A stretch of 27,732 bases of DNA from positions 1-27,732 of the forward strand of contig NZ_JYJF01000103.1 in the NCBI RefSeq assembly GCF_000955975.1, read 5' to 3'. The notes beneath the pieces are model-generated. The model was not told where the DNA came from. It searched no databases and saw only the letters and a program-made list of their open reading frames with translations. A program made the position numbers and the translations under genes. Origin of the DNA: Saccharothrix sp. ST-888 (GTDB taxonomy: Bacteria; Actinomycetota; Actinomycetes; Streptomycetales; Streptomycetaceae). Below, piece by piece: positions 16,164-22,908 of the stretch (the stretch's first letter is position 1; each line of letters opens with the position of its first letter).

Positions 16164-17296
16164 CACGAGACCGCCTCAATGAAGAGTTCAGCGATCCGGT
16201 GGGACGCGAAGTCTGACGCGCGCCGGTACACGGCCTGTGTAGTCGCGCCGTACAGTATGTCATCTTCCAGGAGGGTCTGCGCGGTCTTGTGCAGCGCCGC
16301 CGGGCCAGCCTCGTGATCAACGAGAAGGCGTTGGCCATGGCCGGTCGGCTCGATGAGGGCAGGCAGGTTGCCGACCCGGTAGGCCACCACCGGAGTGCCC
16401 ACACTCATGGCCTCCAGCGCGACCAGGCCGAAGGTCTCCTGGTGGCTGGGCACGATCACGGCGGCGGCACCGGCGAGCCAGGGCAGGACCTCGCTCCAGG
16501 CGAGAGCGCCCCGCAGCGTGATGTTGCGATGCCCGGCGGCCAGAGCCCGGCAGTGTTCGAGCAGGTCCGCCTGGGAGCCGGTGACGCCCTCGAAGCCGGC
16601 CTCGGCGAGCGCGACTTCGACGGGCCGGTCCCATCCGTGAGCCGCTTCGAGGAGTTCGGCGACACCCTTCTCGCGGCCGAGCCGGGCCAGCACCCGTACC
16701 GGTCCGGCGCGCCGCAGTCCCTCGCGGTGCCGCGGGTCGGGCGGGGTGACGGCGGCGTCCGCCAGCAGCGCGTTGGGGATGACGCGCATGACGCGCGGGC
16801 CCCAACCGGCGATCTCGTCGGCGACGGTGGGAGAGGGCACGATGACCCGGGTGGCACGGGCGAGCGCCGGTCCGGCGTCGAGGGTCGCAGGCCGAACGTG
16901 CGCGGCCAGGGCCCGGCGGACGTGGCCAGGGAAGTCGCCCCGGAGCCTGCCCAGGCCCCAGAGCGCGTCGGTGAACAGGACGGTGTCCACGCGGTGAAGC
17001 GTGATCAGCTCTTGGATCTGCCGGGACAGGGCGGTGTCCTGCCAGGTGACGGCGCGGCGCAGGGTGACGTCGTCGCACGGGAAGGTGACATCGGTGAGCC
17101 GGAGGCGCTCGACGGTCACGCCCGGCAGGCCGACATCGGGGGGCTGCGGTGCGGCGGTCGCGATCACCGGACGGTGTCCGGCCTGGGCCAGGCCCACGGC
17201 GAGCGCCGCGGTTGCCCGTTCGATGCCGGCAGGCGCGTCGGGTGTCCAGGAGACGAGGACGAGCAGGACGCCCCTGGATGTGGGGGTGACGGTCAT
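16163..17296 (-). CDS. GT4-family glycosyltransferase
   Basis: 377 aa, GT-B fold. The N-terminal domain begins GVLLVLVSWTPDAPAGIERATAALAVGLAQAGHRPV, the usual glycine-rich acceptor loop of GT4. The C-terminal donor domain shows RVLARLGREKGVAELLEA, LRGALAWSEVLPWLAGAAAVIVPSHQETFGLVALEAMSVGTPVVA (E-x7-E motif) and VGNLPALI. GT4 enzymes include GlcNAc transferases such as MshA and BshA, as well as many natural-product enzymes. The ATG overlaps the stop of the PRTase gene (ATGA), and an extended SD (GGGTGATC) sits 5 nt upstream. Acceptor and donor are unknown; with the deacetylase in the same operon, a GlcNAc donor is an inference. Confidence 0.88.
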   Translation of the reverse strand: MTVTPTSRGVLLVLVSWTPDAPAGIERATAALAVGLAQAGHRPVIATAAPQPPDVGLPGVTVERLRLTDVTFPCDDVTLRRAVTWQDTALSRQIQELITLHRVDTVLFTDALWGLGRLRGDFPGHVRRALAAHVRPATLDAGPALARATRVIVPSPTVADEIAGWGPRVMRVIPNALLADAAVTPPDPRHREGLRRAGPVRVLARLGREKGVAELLEAAHGWDRPVEVALAEAGFEGVTGSQADLLEHCRALAAGHRNITLRGALAWSEVLPWLAGAAAVIVPSHQETFGLVALEAMSVGTPVVAYRVGNLPALIEPTGHGQRLLVDHEAGPAALHKTAQTLLEDDILYGATTQAVYRRASDFASHRIAELFIEAVS

Positions 17297-17856
17297 CGGG
17301 TGATCACCCGCCGGGGCGCCGGCATGGCCCGGACCGGTCCGGAGTGCGGAGCCTCCCAGGGGAAGACCACCCAGTCGTCCACGTCCCAGATCCAGCGGTC
17401 GGGGCCGTCGGTGCATCCGGCGTTGCGACACAGCGCCACCGTCTGCAGCACAGCCCCGGCGCTGAGGCGTCCGTGTAGGGCCTGGGCGACGGCCAGGAAG
17501 GTCGCGCCGGAGCCTGCGATGTCGTCCACCAGCAGGACGCGCCTGGTGAACAGTGGGGGCAGGTCGTCGGGCAGGGTGACGGTCACCTGGCCGGTGGCCT
17601 GCTGCCAGGGCTGGTCGCTGGCGTTGTGCCGAGCGGAGGCCACGTACAGCGGGACCTTGAGGAAGTCCGCCGCGACCGTGGCGGGCTTCACTCCGCCGTT
17701 GGCGATGCCGATCACCGCGGTCACGGCCGGCTCGGCTCCGATGGTGGACTCGGCGAGGAGGCGGGCCGCGTCGTAGCACTGGCACAGGGAGGGGGCGTAG
17801 GGCGCGGTACGGGCGAAGACCCGCTGCGGACCAGAGGGCTGCTGGGTGGTGGTCAT
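17293..17856 (-). CDS. phosphoribosyltransferase (type I PRTase fold)
   Basis: 187 aa. The PRPP-binding signature VLLVDDIAGSGATF is at residues 107-120, preceded by VTAVIGIANGGVKPA, which matches the nucleobase-side loop of small type I PRTases. Such enzymes attach ribose 5-phosphate to a purine-like base or use related chemistry. In the toyocamycin pathway a PRTase is thought to ribosylate preQ0, so a deazaguanine base is a sensible candidate here. Cysteines at residues 25 and 27 (SLCQCYD) and the late NAGCTDGPDRWIWDVDDWVVFPWE region are distinctive. Start and stop are coupled to neighbours by ATGA overlaps on both sides. Confidence 0.85.
   Translation of the reverse strand: MTTTQQPSGPQRVFARTAPYAPSLCQCYDAARLLAESTIGAEPAVTAVIGIANGGVKPATVAADFLKVPLYVASARHNASDQPWQQATGQVTVTLPDDLPPLFTRRVLLVDDIAGSGATFLAVAQALHGRLSAGAVLQTVALCRNAGCTDGPDRWIWDVDDWVVFPWEAPHSGPVRAMPAPRRVITR
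17302..17309 (-). promoter_or_regulatory. extended SD for the GT4 gene
   Basis: GGGTGATC followed by ACCCG and ATG. GGTGATC is complementary to the GATCACC just 5' of CUCC at the 16S rRNA 3' end, so this is an offset, extended SD. It lies inside the 3' end of the upstream coding sequence (Val-Ile-Thr-Arg-stop). Confidence 0.5.
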
Positions 17857-18800
17857 GAGCCGCTCCTGACGGTGGGAAGGCGCAGGTCCTGGGGCCCGGT
17901 GACCTGGATGAACGCGGTGATGCCGGTGGCAGCACCGGTGTTGCGCCAGGCGTAGCCGTCGGCGCGCAGCACGGTGAACCCGTCGGCGCTGCCGCGGGTG
18001 CGCAGCCGGACCCGGATGCCGTCGGGGATGTCGAGGGCGCTGAAGGTATCGCCGGCCTGGTCGTCGGTGAGCATCTGCTCGGCGGCGATGGAGGCGCCGT
18101 CGCCGATGGGCAGCATTTGCAGGAAGGTGACGCCGCCCGCGCCGAGTTGGGCCGCGAGGTCCAGCAGGGACTGGGCCTCGCGGTGGGTGGAGCGCATCAG
18201 GACCATCTGGAGCTGGACCCGTAGCCCCGCCCGCACAGCGGCGCGGATGCCGGTGACGGCCCGCTGGAAGCTGCCCTCACCTCGCCAGGTGTCGTGTGTG
18301 GCTTCGGTTGCGCCGTCAAGGGAGACCCGGACAGCGTCGAGGGCCCCGGTGAGTTCCTCGGCGCGTCGGGCGAGGTGCCAGCCGTTGGTGGTGCAGCTGA
18401 CTACGGCTCGGCCGTGTTCGCGGATCGCGCGGGCGAGGTGCGGGAGGTCGCCCAGGAGCAGCGGCTCGCCACCGGAGATGTCCACACCCAGAACGCCGGA
18501 GACGGCGATGTGCCCGGCGAGAGTCTGGCGTTCGGTGCTGGTGGACTCGCGGACGGTCTTGTCGTCCAGGCAGTGGGGGCAGGACAGGTTGCACCGCACG
18601 ATCGGCGACCAGCACATGCTCAGCGGGGCACTGGGCCGAAGCCGCGCCGGGTCGGCCTCGGGCCAGGCCGTGACCTGGCGCTCGTCCAGGGCGACGCGGC
18701 CGAGCGGAACCGGCTGGGGCGGCAGGTGGTTGCTGCCCACGGCCGGGTCGTGGACCACGGTGGTGCCGTCGATGGAGGCGGCGGCGAAGAAGCGGATCAT
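17853..18800 (-). CDS. radical SAM enzyme
   Basis: 315 aa. The [4Fe-4S] cluster motif is RCNLSCPHC (C70, C74, C77: CxxxCxxC), with DISGGEPLLLGDL as the SAM-binding GGEP and VSCTTNG, VRVSLDGATEATHDTWRG and GLRVQLQMVLMRST as barrel strands of the MoaA/PqqE-like type. There is no C-terminal Cys cluster, so it lacks a SPASM or twitch domain. About 60 residues precede the cluster and may form a small extra N-terminal domain. It is coupled by ATGA to both neighbours. Target unknown: candidates are the deazaguanine base, a sugar, or a peptide. It is distinct from the queE-encoded radical SAM enzyme in the same operon. Confidence 0.88.
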   Translation of the reverse strand: MIRFFAAASIDGTTVVHDPAVGSNHLPPQPVPLGRVALDERQVTAWPEADPARLRPSAPLSMCWSPIVRCNLSCPHCLDDKTVRESTSTERQTLAGHIAVSGVLGVDISGGEPLLLGDLPHLARAIREHGRAVVSCTTNGWHLARRAEELTGALDAVRVSLDGATEATHDTWRGEGSFQRAVTGIRAAVRAGLRVQLQMVLMRSTHREAQSLLDLAAQLGAGGVTFLQMLPIGDGASIAAEQMLTDDQAGDTFSALDIPDGIRVRLRTRGSADGFTVLRADGYAWRNTGAATGITAFIQVTGPQDLRLPTVRSGS

Positions 18801-19837
18801 CGGGTGATCACCTCGGCGTCGGTCAGGTGCTTGTCGGTGGTGGTGGCGAAGCCGTGCCCGCGTCCCGCAGGAGCCGGGCGGGCGAGCAGCAAGCGGTAGT
18901 GCGCGAGAGTCGCGGGCCAGGCGGCGAGCTTGCTCTGCCACTGGGCGCCGGCGTCGGGCGGGTCAAGGTGAAAGCCGACGGCCTGCCGCAGCGGGATGAC
19001 GAGGCAGCCGTTCGCGATCAGTGCGGCGCCCAGGTGGGTGTCCTCCATCCCCCAGCCGAGGCGGCCGAACTCCTCGTCGAGGCCGCCGACATCCACCAGG
19101 CGCTCGCGCGGCACAGCCAGGAGCGCGGTGACGGCCATCCTGGGCAGGTCCCAGTCGTAGTAGAACCGGCCGTAGCCCAGGGCCTGGAAGTCGTCGGTCG
19201 CGTCAAGCGGGCGACCGTCCAGCGGCCTGCTCAGCGTGATGCCGGAGTATGGGAGCAGCGTGTCGGCCGGCGGCGTCCATGTCACCCGGTGGTCGGCCTC
19301 CAGCCTCGGCGCACCGCTCGGAACCAGTGCACCCTCGCAGGGCGTGCCCTGGTAGGCGACGTTGTGCCGGAAGCCGACCAGCACCGCATCGGGCGTCGCA
19401 CGGGCGGCTACGTCGGCCAGGACGTGGGCGGGCAGGACCATGTCCGCGTCCAGGAAGAGGACGATGGGCGCACCCGCCAGCCGCGCACCGACGTTGCGAG
19501 CCGCAGCCGCGCCGGACCTGACCGCGAGCCGAACCGCGGTGGTGACGACCGGGTGGCGGCGGGCGATCTCGAAGGTCTGGTCGGTCGAGGCGTCGTCGAC
19601 CACGATGACCTCGACCGCACCCGCGCTCTTCTGGGCGGCGAGGGCGTCCAGGACGGCGGGCAGGGCGTAGGCGGTGTTGCGGGCCGGCAGGACCACGGAC
19701 AGCGCCCGGCCTTCGGCCGCTTCGGCCGGTGAGGGCTGGTGCCAGCCGAGGCCGGTTCGCCCGGTGAACGCCTCGGTGATGTGCCCGTGGTCGTTCGGGC
19801 GCGCCCTGAACGTGTCCGCAAGGGTGGTGCCGCTCAC
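18797..19837 (-). CDS. GT2-family glycosyltransferase with 7C-like C-terminus
   Basis: 346 aa. GT-A domain: ALSVVLPARNTAYALPAVLDAL, VEVIVVDDASTDQTFEIA, AAARNVGARLAGAPIVLFLDADMVLP (DxD). The C-terminal part has GGLDEEFGRLGWGMEDTHLGAALIANG, the ED-containing acceptor motif of the galactosyltransferase 7C type, and VGFHLDPP with a metal-binding-like His. The GTG at 19837 is chosen over ATG 19849: it overlaps the upstream TGA (GTGA) and is preceded at optimal spacing by GGAGG (19843-19847), which would be destroyed as an SD by the earlier start. Acceptor unknown. It is intact, unlike the deleted GT2 at 1727. Confidence 0.87.
   Translation of the reverse strand: MSGTTLADTFRARPNDHGHITEAFTGRTGLGWHQPSPAEAAEGRALSVVLPARNTAYALPAVLDALAAQKSAGAVEVIVVDDASTDQTFEIARRHPVVTTAVRLAVRSGAAAARNVGARLAGAPIVLFLDADMVLPAHVLADVAARATPDAVLVGFRHNVAYQGTPCEGALVPSGAPRLEADHRVTWTPPADTLLPYSGITLSRPLDGRPLDATDDFQALGYGRFYYDWDLPRMAVTALLAVPRERLVDVGGLDEEFGRLGWGMEDTHLGAALIANGCLVIPLRQAVGFHLDPPDAGAQWQSKLAAWPATLAHYRLLLARPAPAGRGHGFATTTDKHLTDAEVITR
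18806..18814 (-). promoter_or_regulatory. extended SD for the radical SAM gene
   Basis: GAGGTGATC, 5 nt, then ATG: a nine-base match to the complement of the 16S 3' end (GGAGGTGATCC). It shares the 16-bp string GGTGATCACCCGATGA with the PRTase/GT4 junction. Confidence 0.55.
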
Positions 19838-20277
19838 GGCCACCTCCATTCGTCGAGTACGGCGGCGGCCTGGGGCCAGCCGTGCGGGTCGCTGATCCAC
19901 AGCAGGACCGGGCGGCTCGGAAGGGCCATCAGCTCGGTGAGCGGGATCAGGTATTCGGGTTCGAGGACGAGCAGCACCCGCTCCGGGACACCGCCCGCGA
20001 GCAAGTCACGCTCCAACTGCTGGGTGACGACCGGCCGGAGCTCCTCAGCCCGATCGCGCGTCAAGGCCCGGTCGTAAGGGGCGAGCAGGTCGTCGGCCCG
20101 GACGAGGCCGTGCTCCGCGGACAGGAAGCGGATGCGGTCCCGGGCTCGCCGGTGGCCGGCGAACCGCTCCCGCAGCTGCGGCGCGACGCCGCCGGTGTAC
20201 CGCTCCAAGGTCGGCAGCAGCCTGGGCTCGGGGGCCTTGCGGCGGGAACAGCCGGCGATCACGAGGTCGCCGATCAC
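19834..20277 (-). CDS. DUF6884/YaaA-like protein
   Basis: 147 aa. Three spaced motifs, DLVIAGCSRRKA (residues 4-15), RIRFLSAEHGLVRADDLLAPYDRAL (49-72) and a hydrophobic C-terminal strand region, fit the DUF6884 pattern (C-x3-K, SA-x-HGL, PYD). I judge this related to the YaaA/DUF328 superfamily; that relation is my own comparison, not a search result. DpdC, a YaaA-superfamily protein of the Dpd DNA-modification system, is needed to turn the preQ0 nitrile in DNA into the amide. A YaaA-like protein beside a full preQ0 pathway is therefore suggestive of chemistry on a deazaguanine. The GTG start overlaps the stop of the SUMF1 gene (GTGA). Confidence 0.6.
   Translation of the reverse strand: MIGDLVIAGCSRRKAPEPRLLPTLERYTGGVAPQLRERFAGHRRARDRIRFLSAEHGLVRADDLLAPYDRALTRDRAEELRPVVTQQLERDLLAGGVPERVLLVLEPEYLIPLTELMALPSRPVLLWISDPHGWPQAAAVLDEWRWP
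19843..19847 (-). promoter_or_regulatory. SD that fixes the GT2 start
   Basis: GGAGG followed by TGGCC and GTGA. It decides the start of the GT2 gene at GTG 19837 rather than the ATG at 19849, which overlaps the SD itself. Confidence 0.65.
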
Positions 20278-20837
20278 GCTGCCCTCACCACCCGCAGGCC
20301 GATACCAGGCGAGCGCAGCTCGGCCGGGGCCGCGTTCAGGAAGGTGCACCGGGCGTACAGGCCGAGCGAGTTGTACGAGCCCCCGCGGACCACGAACCCG
20401 GCGCCGATCGTTGGCGAGGCCGTCCACTCCCAGCAGTTGCCAGCCATGTCCCAGAGTCCGCCTGGCGTCACGCCCTGCGGGTGGGAGTCGACGGGAGTCA
20501 GCCGCCCGCAGCTGCCGCGCAGGTTCGCGCGAGCCGCGCCCGGCTCCTCCTCACCCCACGGATAGAGCCGGCGCTCCGCCCCGGACGCCGCCCACTCCCA
20601 CTCCACCGAGCGCGGCAGCCGTCCGCCCAGGTCTGCCGCGCGCTGCGCGGCGCGCGCTTGATCCAGCCCGACCAGCGGCCGACCGTCGTCCTCCCAGCCC
20701 ACCTGAGCGGGGGTCAGCGGGGTGGCGGTCCACTCAAGATCCCTTACCCGCACCGGGCGCCTGCGGTCGCCGAACAGGCAGGTCCCGCCCGGAACCGGCA
20801 CCCACGTCACGGGACGCGTACTGATCATCGTTGCCAC
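20274..20837 (-). CDS. SUMF1/FGE-fold protein, non-FGE-type active site
   Basis: 187 aa with compact formylglycine-generating-enzyme-like (C-type-lectin-related) fold signatures: WVPVPGGTCLFGD, LGGRLPRSVEWEWAASG, YPWGEEEPGAARANL, GLWDMAGNCWEWT, VVRGGSYNSLGLYARCTF and the terminal GIGLRVVRA. True FGEs carry two cysteines in the RGGSxxCHxxYCxRYR segment; here those positions read Ser and Ala, so sulfatase-type oxidation is unlikely. FGE homologues are also used as EgtB-like iron enzymes and as diversified ligand-binding targets of diversity-generating retroelements, where the variable stretch is exactly this C-terminal part. GTG 20837 is preferred to ATG 20828 because AAGGGGG lies 7-8 nt before it. 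It starts 13 bp after the RT stop. Confidence 0.82.
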   Translation of the reverse strand: MATMISTRPVTWVPVPGGTCLFGDRRRPVRVRDLEWTATPLTPAQVGWEDDGRPLVGLDQARAAQRAADLGGRLPRSVEWEWAASGAERRLYPWGEEEPGAARANLRGSCGRLTPVDSHPQGVTPGGLWDMAGNCWEWTASPTIGAGFVVRGGSYNSLGLYARCTFLNAAPAELRSPGIGLRVVRAA

Positions 20838-20850
20838 GATCCGTCCCCCT

Positions 20851-21633
20851 TCATCCGGCGATCAGGAACAGGTCTTCGGTGTTCACGCCGGACCGGATCT
20901 GGCTCTTGTCGGGATGGGGCTCAAGGCCGCATGTGGCCAGTGCCACCGTGACCGCTGCCATGGCCTCCGCAGACTCTGAACTGTCGCGGCAGAACAGGCA
21001 GTAGTTGTCGGCGAAGCGCACCACCCGCAGCCCGGCCAGCGCCACGTCGACCCGAGACAGCCGAAGATTGATCAGCAGCGGTGCCAGGGCCGTGCCCGGC
21101 ACGATCGGATACGGAAGAGGCTTCAGCACCCGATGGAACAGGTCCAGGAAGGTGCCGTCCGCGACGTGCTCCGACAGCCAGTCCGTCACCTCGCTCGCAC
21201 TCGACCCCGCCGATGCCTGACGCACGTCGGCGTCCGCCACCCACCGGTAGCCGGCTCGCAGGTACTGGTCCGCATCCCGCAGCGCCGTGATCCTGTTGCG
21301 CCCGGCGCGGTAGCCGGACACCCAGTCGGCGAACGCCCGTGCCTCCAGCACCGGCTCGATCGCATCGCGCATCGCCCGCTGCACCACCCGGTCCCCCACG
21401 GTCGGGATCACAGCCGTGAACTCCTTGCCGGTGTACGAGGTGATCGTCACCTCGCGCACCGGGCTGGGCTCCCAGGTCCCCGCTCGCAGCCGGGCAGCCA
21501 GATCGTCGAGACGTCCGCGCATGCCCTGCCGGAAGACCGCCCAGCTCATCCCGTCAGCCCCGGGGGAACCGACCCGGCGCATGCAGGACCTCGCCGCCCG
21601 CTTCAGGTGCTTGGCGTCCAGGAGGAACGGCAT
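20851..21633 (-). CDS. short, degenerate reverse transcriptase
   Basis: 260 aa. RT motifs can be followed in order: GADGMSWAVFRQ (motif 1), VREVTITSYTGKEFTAVIPTVGDRVVQRAMRDAIEPVLE (motif 2), YRWVADADVRQA (motif 3/A, D134 or D136), PIVPGTALAPLLINLRLSRVD (motif 4/B), VVRFADNYCLF (motif 5/C), GLEPHPDKS (motif 6), and a stop shortly after LFLIAG (motif 7). YxDD is FADN, and the aromatic normally found 4-5 residues after the motif A Asp is missing. There is no thumb, maturase or endonuclease domain. It is closest in feel to group-II-intron-like RTs. Either a specialised polymerase or a scaffold that has lost activity. The ATG at 21633 has no clear SD. It is the first gene after a structured intergenic element and is 13 bp from the SUMF1 gene. 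Confidence 0.75.
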   Translation of the reverse strand: MPFLLDAKHLKRAARSCMRRVGSPGADGMSWAVFRQGMRGRLDDLAARLRAGTWEPSPVREVTITSYTGKEFTAVIPTVGDRVVQRAMRDAIEPVLEARAFADWVSGYRAGRNRITALRDADQYLRAGYRWVADADVRQASAGSSASEVTDWLSEHVADGTFLDLFHRVLKPLPYPIVPGTALAPLLINLRLSRVDVALAGLRVVRFADNYCLFCRDSSESAEAMAAVTVALATCGLEPHPDKSQIRSGVNTEDLFLIAG

Positions 21634-21679
21634 GAGCGAATGGGCCCGCAGGGGAAGGGAGTTGTGTATGCTGGACGCA

Positions 21680-21778
21680 GCCTGAGTGGCAGGCAGGATC
21701 CCGTTCCCCCTCGGTAAAGCTTGGTCGCTATCCAACACGCGCGGCCTCGGGGAATCGGAACAACCGCGCCACTCAGGC
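21680..21778 (-). ncRNA. structured ~99-nt element, candidate ncRNA
   Basis: Between the queE stop (21791) and the RT start (21633). Outer arms GCCTGAGTGGC (21778-21768 on the minus strand) and GCCACTCAGGC (21690-21680) pair perfectly over 11 bp. Inside, GTTCCG-A-TTCCCC (21761-21749) pairs with GGGGAA-CGGGAT (21709-21698), giving 12 pairs with one bulged A and two G-U pairs. A small TTGG/CCAA hairpin lies in the centre. End-to-end inverted repeats flanking a structured core just upstream of an RT recall retron a1/a2-msr-msd layouts, but the RT lacks retron hallmarks. It could also be a template or primer RNA, an attenuator or an operator-rich spacer. Confidence 0.6.
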
Positions 21779-21790
21779 CCTTTGCTGATC

Positions 21791-22516
21791 TCAGCGACCA
21801 CGCTGGGCCTCCCAGATCAGGATGTGGAGGCGAGTGCTGAGATTCCAGCCGTACTCCAGCACCGCGTCCGCCAGTTTTCGCATGCCGGCGAGCACCGTGG
21901 CGCTGCTCGTCCCCTCGGGCATCACCCACACATCGGTGAGCGAGAACTCATCGACCAGAGCGGCGACTTCGTTAAGCTCGCTCTCGTCCTGCACCACGAA
22001 CTTGAAGCGTGCCTTGCCGCACGACGCCAGAGCCCGCAGAGCCTGGTTATTGATCCGCCTGTCGCCCGGCGCTGCGAAATCGGCCAGCTTCGGCGACACG
22101 TTGAACGCCTCCACCAGGGACACGAGTTCGGGCAGCGGGACGATCGTGCCGTTTGTCTCGACCTCGATTCGGTGCCCCGGCAGCAGCCTGGCCAGGCCGA
22201 CCAACTGGTCCTGCTGGAGCAGCGGCTCGCCGCCGGTGAGGACGATCCGAGCCAGCGGCCGGCTCGTCACCCAGGCCGCGAGGTCCTCGACGCTGTGGCG
22301 GGTGGCGACTTCGCGGGGGTTGTACCGCGACCAGTCCCACGTCTCCGGTGTGTCGCAGCCGGGGCAGTGGAGGTTGCACCGCGACAGCCGGATGAACAGC
22401 GCCTGCTGCCCCACGCTCGGCCCCTCGCCCTGGAACGTCGGACCGAAGCTCTCCGCGACGAGCAGCCCCCGACCGGGGCCAGCTTCGACACGCCGGGTCT
22501 CGATGGCCGCGCTCAC
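21791..22516 (-). CDS. queE: 7-carboxy-7-deazaguanine synthase
   Basis: 241 aa, radical SAM enzyme converting 6-carboxy-5,6,7,8-tetrahydropterin to 7-carboxy-7-deazaguanine. AESFGPTFQGEGPSVGQ is the family N-terminal signature; the cluster motif RCNLHCPGCDT has C47, C51 and C54; VLTGGEPLLQQDQL and VETNGTIVP are typical, as is FNVSPKLADF. The GTG start at 22516 overlaps the queD stop (GTGA). The C-terminus ends only 13 nt before the structured element at 21778. Confidence 0.95.
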   Translation of the reverse strand: MSAAIETRRVEAGPGRGLLVAESFGPTFQGEGPSVGQQALFIRLSRCNLHCPGCDTPETWDWSRYNPREVATRHSVEDLAAWVTSRPLARIVLTGGEPLLQQDQLVGLARLLPGHRIEVETNGTIVPLPELVSLVEAFNVSPKLADFAAPGDRRINNQALRALASCGKARFKFVVQDESELNEVAALVDEFSLTDVWVMPEGTSSATVLAGMRKLADAVLEYGWNLSTRLHILIWEAQRGR

Positions 22517-22908
22517 CGCTCGGCCAGCTCGAACTCGGCCCAGCTGCTCGCCGTCTCCGAGACCCGCACTGCGGCGAGGCGGCCGGGCAACGACGGCTCG
22601 ACGTGCTCGACGAACCACCCGGCCAGGTGAGCGGCGAGGTTCTCCGAGGTCGGCACGACCGGCAGCACCTCGTTCAGGACGGTGTGGTCCAGCGTCTCGT
22701 CGATCATCCGCTTCACGGGCGCGAGCTCGCCGAAGTCAGTCACGAACCCGGGGGCGGTCAGATGATCGGCGGTGAGCACGAACTCGACCTCGTAGGAGTG
22801 GCCGTGCATCTGCGAGCACTGGTGCCCCTCGGGCAGGCCGGTCAGGAAGTGCGCGGCCTCGAACCGGTAGCGCTTCGCGATGCGGTGACGTCCCTGCAAC
22901 GAGGTCAT
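22513..22908 (-). CDS. queD: 6-carboxy-5,6,7,8-tetrahydropterin synthase
   Basis: 131 aa, full length. It converts 7,8-dihydroneopterin triphosphate to 6-carboxytetrahydropterin. Zinc His and catalytic Cys are visible: RFEAAHFL, then HQCSQMHGHSYEVEF (Cys plus His-Gly-His). VTDFGELAPVKRMIDETLDHTVLN, PTSENLAAHLAGWF and VSETASSWAEFEL complete the family pattern (Asp/His charge relay and Glu that binds the pterin). Its ATG overlaps the queC stop (ATGA). Confidence 0.95.
   Translation of the reverse strand: MTSLQGRHRIAKRYRFEAAHFLTGLPEGHQCSQMHGHSYEVEFVLTADHLTAPGFVTDFGELAPVKRMIDETLDHTVLNEVLPVVPTSENLAAHLAGWFVEHVEPSLPGRLAAVRVSETASSWAEFELAER

Noticed and set aside
20274..20420. DGR variable repeat with template repeat in the adjacent spacer
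   Set aside because: Comparing the SUMF1 3' end with the 21634-21790 spacer by eye showed no matching repeat.
20851..21633. Group II intron
   Set aside because: The RT has no maturase X, thumb or HNH region, and I could not see domain V-like RNA around it; the gene is embedded in an operon.
20851..21778. Classical retron
   Set aside because: The upstream hairpin layout is suggestive, but the RT lacks YxDD and I cannot see the NAxxH and VTG retron motifs; kept as a structured element only.
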